Positions 1-9,407 of a stretch of DNA of 64,000 nt are shown here, piece after piece; position 1 is the stretch's first letter, and each line of letters begins with the position of its first letter. The notes beneath the pieces are model-generated. The model did not search any database, was not told where the DNA came from, and saw nothing but the letters and a program-made list of their open reading frames with translations. Source of the stretch: Veronia nyctiphanis. GTDB lineage: Bacteria > Pseudomonadota > Gammaproteobacteria > Enterobacterales > Vibrionaceae. The stretch is taken from NCBI RefSeq assembly GCF_004116385.1, contig NZ_PEIB01000012.1:62001-126000 (forward strand). Reading direction: 5' to 3'. The translations under genes were made by a program, and so were the position numbers.

Positions 1-2
1 GA

Positions 3-19
3 GGCGCAGTCGCTGCGCC
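3..19 (-). other. GC-rich hairpin downstream of guaB
   Basis: Perfect 7-bp stem (ggcgcag / ctgcgcc) with a 3-base loop, lying just after the guaB stop. guaA usually follows guaB and would start beyond the window edge, so this could be a guaB-guaA intercistronic hairpin or a terminator. The sequence past the edge, where a U-tract would be, is not visible. Confidence 0.4.
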
Positions 20-46
20 CCTTGAAATAAGGTGTCAGGCTGGTGT

Positions 47-1513
47 TTATTGACCTAGACGGTAGTTAGGCGCTTCTTTGGTGATGGTCACATCATGAGC
101 GTGAGATTCACTCATGCCAGCACCTGTGATACGTACAAACTGCGCTTTGGTACGAAGGTCTTCAATTGTCGCCGAGCCAGTCAGGCCCATACATGAGCGT
201 AAACCGCCCATTTGTTGGTGAACAATCTCTTTCAGACGGCCTTTGTAAGCAACGCGGCCTTCGATACCTTCTGGCACCAACTTGTCAGCAGCGTTATCAC
301 TCTGGAAGTAACGGTCAGAAGAGCCTTTTGACATTGCACCCAGTGAACCCATGCCACGGTATGATTTGTATGCGCGGCCTTGATACAGCTCAACTTCGCC
401 CGGAGATTCTTCCGTACCAGCAAACATTGACCCAACCATCACGCATGATGCGCCAGCAGCAATGGCTTTTGCCATGTCACCTGAGAAGCGAATACCACCA
501 TCAGCAATAACTGGAATATCGTATTCGTTAGCAACTGCAGCTGCATCAGAAATAGCAGTGATTTGCGGGACACCCACGCCAGTAACGATACGGGTTGTAC
601 AAATTGAGCCGGGGCCAATACCGACTTTAACCGCATCAACACCTGCTTCAATCAGCGCACGGGCACCTTCAGCCGTTGCCACGTTACCACCGATGATCTG
701 CAGGTCAGGGAAGGCCTCACGGGTCTCGCGTAGACGTTGCAGAACACCTTCTGAATGACCATGAGATGAATCGACAAGCAGGACATCAACACCTGCTTCA
801 ACCAAGGCTTTTACACGCTCCTCGTTACCTGCACCCGCACCAATCGCAGCACCGACACGCAGACGACCTAGTTCGTCTTTACACGCGTTCGGCTTGCGCT
901 CTGCTTTCTGGAAATCTTTCGCAGTAATCATACCGCTAAGGTGATGGTCAGAATTTACAACAAGGATCTTTTCAACACGGTGCTTTTGCATCAGTTGTTG
1001 TACTTCTGCATGGCTTGCGCCTTCCTGAACCGTTGCCAGACGATCTTTCGACGTCATCACTTCTTCAACTGACTTGTTCAAGTCTGTTTCAAATCGCACG
1101 TCGCGACCGGTAATAATGCCCACCAGCTCGTTCGCTGATGTCACCACAGGGAAACCTGCAAAACCATGCTTTTCAGTCAGTGCCTTTACATCGTGAATTG
1201 TCTGGTCAGGTGTCACTGTAACCGGGTTTGAAACAACGCCCGCTTCGAAAATTTTAACCAGTCGAACTTGTTCAGCCTGTTGCTCGATTGACATGTTTTT
1301 ATGGATAAAGCCAATACCACCCTCTTGCGCCAGTGCGATCGCAAGTCGTGCTTCTGTCACTGTATCCATAGAGGCAGACAGCATCGGAATATTGAGCGTG
1401 ATATTTTTCGTAAGACGAGTGCGTAGCTCGGCAGTGTTCGGCAAAACAGTAGAGTGTGCAGGGACGAGCAGAACGTCGTCAAAGGTCAGAGCTTCTTTAG
1501 CTATACGTAACAT
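47..1513 (-). CDS. guaB: IMP dehydrogenase
   Basis: NAD-dependent oxidation of IMP to XMP, the committed step of GMP synthesis, in the cytoplasm. The 488-residue product equals the usual bacterial length. It is a TIM barrel interrupted by a CBS-domain pair (about residues 93-205, with [14 protein letters not shown]). The catalytic loop [15 protein letters not shown] carries the nucleophilic cysteine near residue 305, followed by the flap around [10 protein letters not shown]. The ATG start gives the canonical [17 protein letters not shown]-terminus. It diverges from xseA; guaA probably follows outside the window. Two PurR boxes overlap its promoter, so purine repression is expected. Confidence 0.98.
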   Translation of the reverse strand: MLRIAKEALTFDDVLLVPAHSTVLPNTAELRTRLTKNITLNIPMLSASMDTVTEARLAIALAQEGGIGFIHKNMSIEQQAEQVRLVKIFEAGVVSNPVTVTPDQTIHDVKALTEKHGFAGFPVVTSANELVGIITGRDVRFETDLNKSVEEVMTSKDRLATVQEGASHAEVQQLMQKHRVEKILVVNSDHHLSGMITAKDFQKAERKPNACKDELGRLRVGAAIGAGAGNEERVKALVEAGVDVLLVDSSHGHSEGVLQRLRETREAFPDLQIIGGNVATAEGARALIEAGVDAVKVGIGPGSICTTRIVTGVGVPQITAISDAAAVANEYDIPVIADGGIRFSGDMAKAIAAGASCVMVGSMFAGTEESPGEVELYQGRAYKSYRGMGSLGAMSKGSSDRYFQSDNAADKLVPEGIEGRVAYKGRLKEIVHQQMGGLRSCMGLTGSATIEDLRTKAQFVRITGAGMSESHAHDVTITKEAPNYRLGQ

Positions 1514-1566
1514 CGCAATATCTCACGCCAATAAGTTGTTTGAGGAGTCTAAAATATTGCCGCCGC

Positions 1567-1620
1567 ATTATACTCATGGCGCAAACGTTTGGCTATACAT
1601 TTTTACGAAAACGTTTGGCA
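1567..1620 (-). promoter_or_regulatory. guaB promoter with two PurR boxes
   Basis: Read on the minus strand there is a perfect -10 (TATAAT, 1567-1572). Upstream lie two 16-bp matches to the PurR operator (consensus around GCAAACGTTTGC): 1579-1594 and 1605-1620, both with the AACGTT core and with centres 26 bp apart. The proximal box covers the -35 position, as expected for repression. The match is direct; regulation by PurR is inferred from the motif and from guaB being a known PurR target in enterics. Confidence 0.8.
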
Positions 1621-1679
1621 TAAAAAATTCAGCTAAGTAACATGCATCTATCATACAGCAAATTTCGGTTTTTAGCCTC

Positions 1680-3011
1680 GTGAATACTGACAGTAACAGC
1701 CGCATATATACGGTTTCTCACCTCAATGCAGAAGTGCGCAGAGTCCTGGAAAATGAAATGGGTATTGTGTGGCTGGTTGGTGAAATCTCCAATCTGACCG
1801 TTCCCACTTCAGGTCACTGGTACTTCACTTTGAAGGATAGTCAGGCACAGGTTAAGTGTGCAATGTTTCGAGGGAATAACCGCCGTGTGACATTCAAGCC
1901 CGCCAACGGTAATCAGGTATTGGTGAGAGCCAGACTCTCGCTGTACGAGCCGCGGGGCGACTATCAGCTAATCATTGAAAGCATGCAACCGGAAGGTGAA
2001 GGCCTGCTTAAGCAGATGTTTGAGAAGCTGAAAATGCAACTTTCCGCCGAAGGGCTTTTTGCTTCCAGCCAAAAGCGCACATTACCTGAACAGCCGAAAC
2101 GTGTGGGTATCATTACCTCTAAAACAGGTGCTGCACTACACGATATACTCAACGTGCTTAAGCGGCGCGACCCTTCATTGCCCGTGGTGATTTACCCAAC
2201 ACTCGTTCAAGGTGATGGAGCCGCTATTGAAATTGCGCAGGCCATAGGACGCGCGAATTCCCGTGATGAATGTGATGTACTTATTGTGGGGCGCGGTGGT
2301 GGCTCAATGGAGGACTTATGGTGCTTCAATGAGGAAATCGTCGCCAGAACCATTGCTGCCAGCCAAATACCTATTGTCAGTGCCGTCGGGCACGAAGTGG
2401 ACGTCACCATTGCTGATTTTGTTGCTGATGTCAGAGCGCCTACCCCATCTGCAGCCGCAGAACTGGTCAGCCGTGACACCAGTTTACGGCAACAGCAAAT
2501 CCAACAACGGATTGCCTCCCTCGGTAACCAAATAGAACGTTTTCTGGATGGACAGGCTCGTTCACTCACCAGACTATTCCATGTATTGGCATTGCAAGAC
2601 CCGAAGAAACAAATTGAACGCCAGCAGCAACAGATTGATGCGCTGTCACTGAGAATGAACATTGCCATGCAATCGAAAGTACAACGCGTTAGCCAGACAC
2701 TGGATAATCTCCAGCAGCAATTGCAACGCCACTCTCCGATTCACGGCATACAGAGACAACAGCGAGAGCTGATTTTCTTTCAGCAGCGTCTGAAAGATGC
2801 GATGGAAAAGAACCTCACGGCCCACCGCCATGCAATCCAGCTGAAAATGGAAACCTTGGATGCTGTGAGCCCACTGGCAACGCTGACCAGAGGTTTCTCT
2901 GTTACACAATCAGAAAACAGCAAAGTCATTCGTTCAGTCTCAGAGGTATCGGAAGGACAAACCGTGGTTTCTGTCTTGCCAGATGGAAAATTCAAATCCA
3001 AAGTGCTGTAA
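1680..3011 (+). CDS. xseA: Exodeoxyribonuclease VII large subunit
   Basis: Large subunit of exonuclease VII, which degrades single-stranded DNA from both ends together with XseB. The 443-residue product has an N-terminal OB-fold (about residues 8-100, with GEISNLTVPTSGHWYFTLKD) and the catalytic region with GRGGGSMEDLWCFNEE and APTPSAAAELV. A glutamine-rich coiled-coil tail (about 270-400) is typical of the family. Translation appears to start at GTG 1680; I see no strong Shine-Dalgarno, and no better start gives the conserved N-terminus. It diverges from guaB. Confidence 0.96.
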   Translation: MNTDSNSRIYTVSHLNAEVRRVLENEMGIVWLVGEISNLTVPTSGHWYFTLKDSQAQVKCAMFRGNNRRVTFKPANGNQVLVRARLSLYEPRGDYQLIIESMQPEGEGLLKQMFEKLKMQLSAEGLFASSQKRTLPEQPKRVGIITSKTGAALHDILNVLKRRDPSLPVVIYPTLVQGDGAAIEIAQAIGRANSRDECDVLIVGRGGGSMEDLWCFNEEIVARTIAASQIPIVSAVGHEVDVTIADFVADVRAPTPSAAAELVSRDTSLRQQQIQQRIASLGNQIERFLDGQARSLTRLFHVLALQDPKKQIERQQQQIDALSLRMNIAMQSKVQRVSQTLDNLQQQLQRHSPIHGIQRQQRELIFFQQRLKDAMEKNLTAHRHAIQLKMETLDAVSPLATLTRGFSVTQSENSKVIRSVSEVSEGQTVVSVLPDGKFKSKVL

Positions 3012-3055
3012 CTTTACCAGGCGCTGACGCAGTGTTTCAAAGTATTTCTTTTTCT

Positions 3056-3436
3056 GATTTCACCAATACTGCCATTCCATAGTCCGCTTAACGTTATCAA
3101 CTGACACGGTTGATAACGTTCTTATCTATCCAGTCTTCAGCAGGAAAAAATGTGACAAGCATTAATAGGATCATCGATGGATCGTGCGATCCGAGCTGTT
3201 ATTGGCTAATGATCAGCGATCTACCCTAAAAAGAATATTTATCAATACATATCCCGAAAGCATAAGTTACATATTCTGCATTTGGATTTTTAAAAGGATT
3301 AAAATCTATTTATTACAACTTAAAATAATAATGGAAGATTTTTGTAAATTGAAATGACACTTAGTGTGCGGAAAATTTCAACAACTTACGGAGTCTGATA
3401 ATCGACATAAAACCAGATCTTTCGATTTCACCAATA
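3056..3436. repeat. 13-bp direct repeat flanking the spacer core
   Basis: The 13-mer gatttcaccaata occurs at 3056-3068 and again, same orientation, at 3424-3436. The two copies bracket most of the xseA-der spacer. Exact 13-bp matches within 550 bp are unlikely by chance. Function unknown. Confidence 0.7.
3090..3120. repeat. Perfect 12-bp inverted repeat
   Basis: aacgttatcaac (3090-3101) and gttgataacgtt (3109-3120) are perfect complements around a 7-base loop. It is about 80 bp past the xseA stop but is followed by cttatctatc rather than a T-run, so it is a poor intrinsic terminator. A protein-binding site or weak terminator are both possible. Confidence 0.75.
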
Positions 3437-3479
3437 GAGTGACCTTCATCACTTAAATCTGGTTTTCTGACTTGTCGAT
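3401..3479. repeat. Nested inverted repeat
   Basis: Outer arms atcgac (3401-3406) and gtcgat (3474-3479) enclose inner arms aaaaccagat (3409-3418) and atctggtttt (3457-3466). The inner pair is a perfect 10-bp match with a 38-base interior. No coding explanation was found. It lies in the candidate crtS spacer, upstream of the der terminator. Confidence 0.65.
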
Positions 3480-3521
3480 CATCAAAAAACTGTTCTAAAA
3501 AGATGTTTGCGCGAGATAAAA

Positions 3522-3549
3522 ACAAAAAACCCGGCGTTAAGAGCCGGGT
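3522..3549 (-). terminator. der operon terminator
   Basis: On the minus strand acccggc (3543-3549) pairs with gccgggt (3529-3535) around a 7-base loop and is followed by a run of six T. It lies 14 bp past the der stop codon, so it should end the pilW-to-der transcript. Confidence 0.85.
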
Positions 3550-3562
3550 CTGAGATGCTGAA

Positions 3563-5056
3563 TTATTTTTTTCGGTTCTTGACCATGTCCATCATACGCT
3601 TGCGCTGACGGGTCTGAGATACCGTTAATTTCTCTTTCTTATTCTCAAACGGGTTATCACTGCTCTGGAACTGGATACGAATCGGCGTACCTATGATTTC
3701 CAGAGATTTCCGGAAGTAGTTCATCAGATAGCGCTTGTAAGAGTCAGGTAGCTCTTTCACCATATTGCCATGAACAACCACGATGGGTGGGTTGTATCCA
3801 CCCGCGTGAGCATATTTGAGCTTCACACGCCGCCCACGAATCATTGGAGGCTGATGGTCATCCTGCGCCATTTTCATGATGCGTGTAAGCATTGACGTAC
3901 CGACACGCTGAGTAGCAGATTTGTAGGCTTCCTGAATAGACTCAAACAGGTGACCAACACCAGTACCGTGCAGCGCCGAAATGAAGTGAATACGGGCAAA
4001 GTCAACGAAACCAAGACGACGGTCGAGTTCAGACTTCACACGATCTTTCACTTCGCTGTCTAGACCATCCCACTTGTTAACCACAATGACAATCGAACGA
4101 CCCGCATTGAGCGCAAAGCCAAGAAGGCTCAAGTCTTGGTCCGAGATGTTCTCTCGGGCATCAATGACCAAAAGCACGACGTTAGAGTCTTCAATGGCTT
4201 TCAGAGTCTGGATGACAGAGAACTTTTCGACTTTATCACTGACACGTTTACGACGACGTACACCCGCTGTATCAATGATCACATACTCACGGCCATCACG
4301 CTCCATAGGGATATAGATAGAGTCACGTGTGGTACCCGGCATATCGTAAACTACAACACGGTCTTCACCGAGAATACGGTTTGTTAACGTAGACTTACCG
4401 ACATTTGGACGACCGATGATACCGAACTTAATAGGTTGGTTCTGCAAACGAAGTAATGCATCTTCAGCCTGCTCTTCCGTCAGTGCCTCTTCATCAATAT
4501 CCACATCGTGCTCTGAAGTAAGATCAATCAGGCCTTCTTCATCACTGTCGTCTTCTGCCATTTCATCGGCAATAGGCTTCAATGCACGATCAATAAGTGC
4601 AGCAACACCACGGCCATGAGCCGCAGCAATCTGGAACATGTTGTCCATACCCAGTTGCCAGAATTCCGCACTGGCCGCATCAGGGTCGATACCGTCAACT
4701 TTGTTAACAACCAAGAATGTGGTCTTTTCGCGCGAGCGAAGGTGCTGTGCAATCGCTTCATCAGAAACGGTCAAACCCGAACGCCCATCAACCATAAACA
4801 GGACAACATCAGCCTCTTCAATCGCAGCCAGCGATTGTTCAGCCATCTTGGTTTCGACACCTTCTTCGGTACCATCAATACCGCCGGTGTCGATAACGAT
4901 AAATTCGTGCTCACCCTGTTGGGCTTTTCCGTATTTACGATCCCTTGTTAATCCCGGAAAATCGGCGACCAACGCATCACGGGTACGTGTCAGTCGGTTG
5001 AAGAGTGTCGATTTCCCAACATTCGGACGCCCTACCAGGGCAACTACAGGAATCAT
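3563..5056 (-). CDS. der: Ribosome-assembly GTPase Der (EngA)
   Basis: Double-Era-domain GTPase needed for 50S subunit maturation. In the 497-residue product, two G domains are visible, each with GRPNVGKS (residues 8-15 and about 215-222), the G3 motifs DTGG and DTAG, and the G4 motifs NKVD and NKWD. They are joined by an acidic linker ([15 protein letters not shown] and following). The C-terminal KH-like domain ends in a basic tail (MVKNRKK). It is last in the pilW-rodZ-ispG-hisS-yfgM-bamB-der run and 90 bp downstream of bamB, the usual partner. Confidence 0.98.
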   Translation of the reverse strand: MIPVVALVGRPNVGKSTLFNRLTRTRDALVADFPGLTRDRKYGKAQQGEHEFIVIDTGGIDGTEEGVETKMAEQSLAAIEEADVVLFMVDGRSGLTVSDEAIAQHLRSREKTTFLVVNKVDGIDPDAASAEFWQLGMDNMFQIAAAHGRGVAALIDRALKPIADEMAEDDSDEEGLIDLTSEHDVDIDEEALTEEQAEDALLRLQNQPIKFGIIGRPNVGKSTLTNRILGEDRVVVYDMPGTTRDSIYIPMERDGREYVIIDTAGVRRRKRVSDKVEKFSVIQTLKAIEDSNVVLLVIDARENISDQDLSLLGFALNAGRSIVIVVNKWDGLDSEVKDRVKSELDRRLGFVDFARIHFISALHGTGVGHLFESIQEAYKSATQRVGTSMLTRIMKMAQDDHQPPMIRGRRVKLKYAHAGGYNPPIVVVHGNMVKELPDSYKRYLMNYFRKSLEIIGTPIRIQFQSSDNPFENKKEKLTVSQTRQRKRMMDMVKNRKK

Positions 5057-5093
5057 AATGACCTCTAAATTCTTAACTACTTATGAATAACAT

Positions 5094-5122
5094 CGGCTCC
5101 TGACCACTACAGCCAGGAGCCG
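5094..5122 (-). other. bamB-der intercistronic hairpin
   Basis: Perfect 9-bp stem (cggctcctg / caggagccg) with an 11-base loop in the 90-bp gap between bamB and der. On the minus strand the following bases (atgttattcataag) are not a proper U-tract, so partial termination or an RNA-stability element is more likely than a full stop. Confidence 0.5.
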
Positions 5123-5146
5123 AACAATACTTAGAGCTTTTGGCTT

Positions 5147-6304
5147 TTACGGCGTCTGAAACTTTTTCAGATTGCCATTTCTCGTCACAGTCAAATAGCC
5201 GTCTTCCAGCGCTAGTGGCGCAACAGCAATACCACTGCTGTCCAGCTTTTGCTGAGCAACGAAGTCGCCGGAAAACGGATCGAGCCAATGCAGATACCCT
5301 TCACTGTCGCCAACAACGATATAATCATCAATCACCGCGGGCGCAGTCAGTAATCGGTATTCCAGCGCAGCGTTCTTCCAAAGTTCTGTTCCGCTTCGGG
5401 CATCGACTGCAACAATGTGATCTTTCGCTGTGATCAAGAAGATACGGTTACCTACCACCTTAAAATCGGTGGCAGAGCTGTAATTGCGACGCCAGCTCAA
5501 CTGTCCGTTTCGTATATCTAGTGATACAAGTTGGCCATTGTAACCAATTGCAAACAATCTATCACCTACTACGACAGGTGTCGCATCAACGTCAACAAGA
5601 CGGTCAATCTCTGTCGCCCCTTTTGGAACAGCAATGGAGCGTTGCCATGCAAGCTGACCCGGCTCTACCAAGGCGGCTGCAACTCTGCCGTTTGATAAGC
5701 CCCAGAAAACACCATCACGAGCAATATGCGGCGCACTGTTGCCACGCAAAGTCAGCGTTGGTACATCACTGGGCAGTGTCCAAACACCTTCACCCGACGA
5801 TTCAGATACCGCCGACAAAGCGCCATCGCTCGAGTTAACAACCACAAGCCCATTGCCAACCGCTGGATGAGAAAGTAACTCACCGCCGACATTAGCCTGC
5901 CAGAGCGATTCACCTGTCTCAGCATTTAAGGCATAAAGAATACCGCGCTCCGAGCCAATGAAAACCTTATCATCGGAAGCGGTAACACCACCGGACAAGA
6001 GTGCGGGAGTATCTTCACCAAGGTTAACAGACCACAGTACTTTACCGGATTCAACGCTGAGTGCTTTCACCGACCCATCGCGATCTGCAGCGAAAACAGT
6101 GCCATTTGCGGTCGCAGGAGCCAACTCACTGAAATAGCGCCCGACACCGTCTCCGACTGATTGAGACCACTGTAACGTTGGCTCAAAGCGACTGTCTACC
6201 AATGGCAAAGGAGCCATCTGAACGGCCTCTTCCTCACCAGCACAACCCGCAAGCACACCAGCTAACAGTGCCATTGCAGCAATACGTTTAAATCCCTTAC
6301 TCAT
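5147..6304 (-). CDS. bamB: Outer membrane assembly lipoprotein BamB
   Basis: Component of the BAM complex that inserts beta-barrel proteins into the outer membrane. In the 385-residue product the N-terminus MSKGFKRIAAMALLAGVLAG is followed by a cysteine, giving the lipobox LAGC. The rest is an eight-bladed PQQ-type beta-propeller with recurring blade motifs such as GTVFAADRDGSVKALSVESG and VFIGSERGILYALNAETGE. Immediately downstream of yfgM (9-bp gap) and upstream of der, the conserved gammaproteobacterial order. Confidence 0.97.
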   Translation of the reverse strand: MSKGFKRIAAMALLAGVLAGCAGEEEAVQMAPLPLVDSRFEPTLQWSQSVGDGVGRYFSELAPATANGTVFAADRDGSVKALSVESGKVLWSVNLGEDTPALLSGGVTASDDKVFIGSERGILYALNAETGESLWQANVGGELLSHPAVGNGLVVVNSSDGALSAVSESSGEGVWTLPSDVPTLTLRGNSAPHIARDGVFWGLSNGRVAAALVEPGQLAWQRSIAVPKGATEIDRLVDVDATPVVVGDRLFAIGYNGQLVSLDIRNGQLSWRRNYSSATDFKVVGNRIFLITAKDHIVAVDARSGTELWKNAALEYRLLTAPAVIDDYIVVGDSEGYLHWLDPFSGDFVAQQKLDSSGIAVAPLALEDGYLTVTRNGNLKKFQTP

Positions 6305-6313
6305 TCAGCAACC

Positions 6314-6915
6314 TTATTGGGTAAGATTATCCAATTTCATCTGTACAAGGCTGTTATCAGCCACAGCAATTGATGCTGCATACGCATCACGCGCTGCATC
6401 AACATCGCCTTTTCTGACAAGGATATCGCCACGAAGTTCTGCAATATTTGCTTTCCAGCTCTCAGCAGTGACTTTATCGAGCTCTGACAGTGCGGTGTCA
6501 AAGTTACCCAATTCCGCTTCTACGCGGGCAAGGCGAGAGGTTGCGACGGCTTTAAGCGCCTCGTCACCTGTTGCCTGAACAAGACGTAATTGCTCTGTAG
6601 CCGCCGACAGATCACCACCCTCAACTTGCTTTTTAGCCAGTTGAAGCGCAGCAAGTGCTGCGTAGGCTTTTCCTTCATTCGCTTTGATGAATCTTCGACT
6701 GCTTTCTCACCTTCCGCTTCATTGAGGGAAGAAATGACCTGATTGTAAGCGTCGGATGCTTGTTCCTGACCAGAAATCACATCGGCCTGATAATAGCGCC
6801 AGCCGTATAGGCCGCCTAAACCGAGAACAGCTCCAAGAATCACGGCTTTACCGTTTTCCTTAAACCACTTTTTAATCTCTTCGACTTGTTGTTCTTCTGT
6901 GGTGTTGACGTCCAC
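6314..6915 (-). CDS. yfgM: YfgM/BepA-network periplasmic chaperone, frameshifted in this sequence
   Basis: Inner-membrane ancillary SecYEG and periplasmic chaperone factor. A cytoplasmic N-terminus, one transmembrane helix (about residues 24-40, AVILGAVLGLGGLYGW) and a TPR-like periplasmic domain are visible. The frame breaks near 6690-6697: the first frame runs to about EGEKAVED, then the sequence continues one frame over as IKANEGKAYAALAALQLAKK and on to KLDNLTQ. Restoring one base gives 200 residues, close to the usual 206. Probably a sequence error, not a dead gene. It lies between hisS and bamB with gaps of 11 and 9 bp. Confidence 0.9.
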
Positions 6916-6926
6916 GTTTTGTCCTC

Positions 6927-8195
6927 TTAAACCAATTGAGCCAGTTTTCCGGCTACTTCATCCTGTGAAATGGTCTGCTGCTCGCCACCTTTCAAATCTT
7001 TGAAAGTCACCTGACCGTTCTCGACCTCATTCTCGCCAAGAACCAAAGCAACAGAAGCACCAACTTTGTCAGCACGTTTGAACTGTTTCTTAAAGTTACC
7101 GCCACCGAAGTGCGTCATAACACGCAAACCAGGAACCTGTTCTCTGAGTTGCTCAGCAAGCGTTACACCCGCCGTTAACGTGCCCTCACCTGCAGTCACT
7201 ACGTATACATCAACTGCTGCACGTGTTTGATCCAGTTCGAGCTCTTCAAGCATCAAGACCAGACGCTCAATACCCAAACCAAAACCAACACCCGGCGTTG
7301 GCTTACCGCCTAACTGCTCAACCAAACCATCATAGCGGCCACCGCCACAGACGGTACCCTGGGCACCTAGACTCTCTGTGATCCACTCAAAAACGGTACG
7401 GTTGTAGTAATCAAGACCACGAACCAAACGCTCATTGACCTGATATTCGATACCAACACTGTCCAGCAACGCACAAAGACCAGCAAAGTGGGCGCGTGAG
7501 TCTTCATCCAGGTATTCAGATAGCTTTGGTGCATCCACCAGCACAGCCTGAATATCTGGGTTTTTGGTATCCAAAACACGTAAAGGGTTTGTGTGCATAC
7601 GGCGCTTGCAGTCTTCATCCAACACAGATTCATGCTGCTCAAGAAACGCAATGAGTGCTTCACGATATGTTGCACGCGCTTCCGGAGAACCGATAGAGTT
7701 CAGCTCAAGGCGCACATGCTTCTCAATACCCAGCTTGCGCCAAAGACGCGATGTGAGCATGATAATTTCGGCATCCACATCAGGCCCATTCAGACCAAAT
7801 ACCTCAACGCCAAATTGGTGGAACTGACGATAACGGCCTTTTTGAGGGCGCTCGTGACGGAACATCGGCCCCATGTACCATAAACGCTGTTCTTGATTGT
7901 ACAGAAGACCATTTTCGATGCCTGCACGCACACAACCCGCTGTGCCTTCAGGGCGCAGTGTCAGACTATCGCCATTTCGGTCGTCAAAGGTATACATTTC
8001 TTTTTCGACAACATCGGTGACTTCACCAATAGCGCGTGAAAATAAATGGGTAGACTCTACGATCGGCATGCGGACTTCACTATAACCATAAGCACTGGCT
8101 ACATTACGAAGGGTTGCTTCTACTTTTTGCCATAACGGCGTTTGGCTTGGGAGACAGTCATTCATCCCCCGAATTGCTTGAATAGTTTTCGCCAC
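6927..8195 (-). CDS. hisS: Histidyl-tRNA synthetase
   Basis: Class II aminoacyl-tRNA synthetase charging tRNA-His. In the 422-residue product motif 2 ([20 protein letters not shown]), the histidine-specific [15 protein letters not shown] and [14 protein letters not shown], and motif 3 ([11 protein letters not shown]) are visible, followed by the C-terminal anticodon-binding domain. The start gives the canonical [16 protein letters not shown]. It follows ispG with a hairpin between them and precedes yfgM. Confidence 0.98.
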   Translation of the reverse strand: MAKTIQAIRGMNDCLPSQTPLWQKVEATLRNVASAYGYSEVRMPIVESTHLFSRAIGEVTDVVEKEMYTFDDRNGDSLTLRPEGTAGCVRAGIENGLLYNQEQRLWYMGPMFRHERPQKGRYRQFHQFGVEVFGLNGPDVDAEIIMLTSRLWRKLGIEKHVRLELNSIGSPEARATYREALIAFLEQHESVLDEDCKRRMHTNPLRVLDTKNPDIQAVLVDAPKLSEYLDEDSRAHFAGLCALLDSVGIEYQVNERLVRGLDYYNRTVFEWITESLGAQGTVCGGGRYDGLVEQLGGKPTPGVGFGLGIERLVLMLEELELDQTRAAVDVYVVTAGEGTLTAGVTLAEQLREQVPGLRVMTHFGGGNFKKQFKRADKVGASVALVLGENEVENGQVTFKDLKGGEQQTISQDEVAGKLAQLV

Positions 8196-8231
8196 GTTTA
8201 CTCTCGAAACCGATCTGTATGATTAAGAAAT

Positions 8232-8255
8232 ACGGCCGTCAACTCTGACGACCGT
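8232..8255 (-). other. ispG-hisS intercistronic hairpin
   Basis: A 10-bp stem with one G-U pair on the minus strand (acggtcgtca / tgacggccgt), loop gagt, followed by atttcttaatc. The weak T content suggests an attenuator or partial terminator between ispG and hisS. Confidence 0.5.
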
Positions 8256-8278
8256 CTTTGATAGTATTTGGGATATTC

Positions 8279-9396
8279 CTACTTTTCGGATATATCAATA
8301 CGGTTAGCTGTATCCAGCATCGCCGCTTTGGCTCTGATCTTGGCTTCCAGCTCATCAATCAGGTTGCCGTTGTCAAAACGCTCCTTCTGGCGTTTTCCGT
8401 CGTCGTAGTATGCACTGCGCTTGTGGCTACCAGCGACACCAATATGAGACACTTCGCTTCGCCTGGTCCATTAACAACGCAGCCAATGACAGAGACGTCC
8501 ATGGGAACAACAACATCTTCTAAACGTTGTTCAAGCTCGTTGACGGTACCAATGACATCAAACTCCTGGCGGGAGCACGTCGGGCAAGCGATGAAATTCA
8601 CGCCACGAGAACGTATTCTCAACGATTTAAGGATATCGAATCCCACTTTGATTTCTTCTACGGGGTCAGCTGCCAGAGAAATACGTAATGTGTCGCCAAT
8701 TCCCTCACTCAGCAACATACCCAGACCAACTGCAGATTTCACCGAACCTGCACGCGCACCACCCGCCTCGGTAATGCCGAGGTGCAGAGGCTGATCAATT
8801 TCCTTTGCCAGTTGGCGGTAAGATTCAACAGCCAGAAAAACATCAGACGCCTTAACGCTAACTTTGAACTGATCAAAGTTCAGGCGATCGAGGATATCAA
8901 CATGACGCATTGCCGATTCAACGAGGGCTGCTGGAGTGGGTTCACCGTATTTTTCCTGTAAATCGCGCTCTAGAGAGCCACCATTTACACCAATACGGAT
9001 AGGAATGTTTCTATCACGGGCAGCGTCAACGACTGAGCGTATTCGCTGTTCATTACCAATGTTACCCGGGTTTATGCGAAGGCAATCAACGCCATACTCT
9101 GCGACTTTGAGAGCTATACGGTAATCAAAATGAATATCTGCCACTAGAGGGACCGACGTCAATGCGCGAATTTGCTTAAACGCCTCCGCAGCTTCCATGG
9201 TCGGGACGGAAACCCTGACAATATCTGCACCAACTTTTTCTAAGGCTTTGATCTGACCAACAGTGGCCTCTACGTCTGTTGTCCGCGTGTTGGTCATAGA
9301 CTGAACGGCAATCGGCGCTCCATCACCGACAGGTACATCACCAACATAAATTCGGGTCGATTGGCGGCGCTTAATTGGAGATTCTGTTTGCATCAA
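8279..9396 (-). CDS. ispG: (E)-4-hydroxy-3-methylbut-2-enyl-diphosphate synthase, frameshifted in this sequence
   Basis: [4Fe-4S] enzyme of the MEP isoprenoid pathway that converts MEcPP to HMBPP. TIM-barrel N-terminal part and the cluster ligands [12 protein letters not shown] plus [11 protein letters not shown] are visible. The frame breaks at about 8453-8458, just after GPGEA; adding one G gives [20 protein letters not shown] and a natural TAG at 8279-8281. The corrected length of 372 residues equals E. coli IspG. Because the pathway is essential, this is most simply a sequence error. 11 bp after rodZ. Confidence 0.95.
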
Positions 9397-9407
9397 TTTA
9401 CTCTGAA

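Larger units (their letters stand above)
3012..3562. other. xseA-der spacer; candidate crtS replication-trigger region
   Basis: There is no credible gene in these 551 bases. The strand-symmetric content is unusual: a perfect 12-bp inverted repeat (3090-3120), a 14-bp palindrome ggatcgtgcgatcc (3179-3192), five GATC sites in 53 bp (3169-3221), an AT-rich middle (about 3225-3360), a nested inverted repeat (3401-3479), and a 13-bp direct repeat (3056-3068 and 3424-3436). In V. cholerae the chromosome I site crtS, which is bound by RctB and triggers chromosome II replication, lies from memory in the intergenic DNA beside xseA, between it and der. Position and Dam-site density fit; I cannot match the actual crtS sequence from memory. 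The der terminator occupies the right end. Confidence 0.55.

Noticed and set aside
8258-8794. 178-residue plus-strand open frame
   Set aside because: Antisense to ispG, whose corrected frame explains the whole interval.
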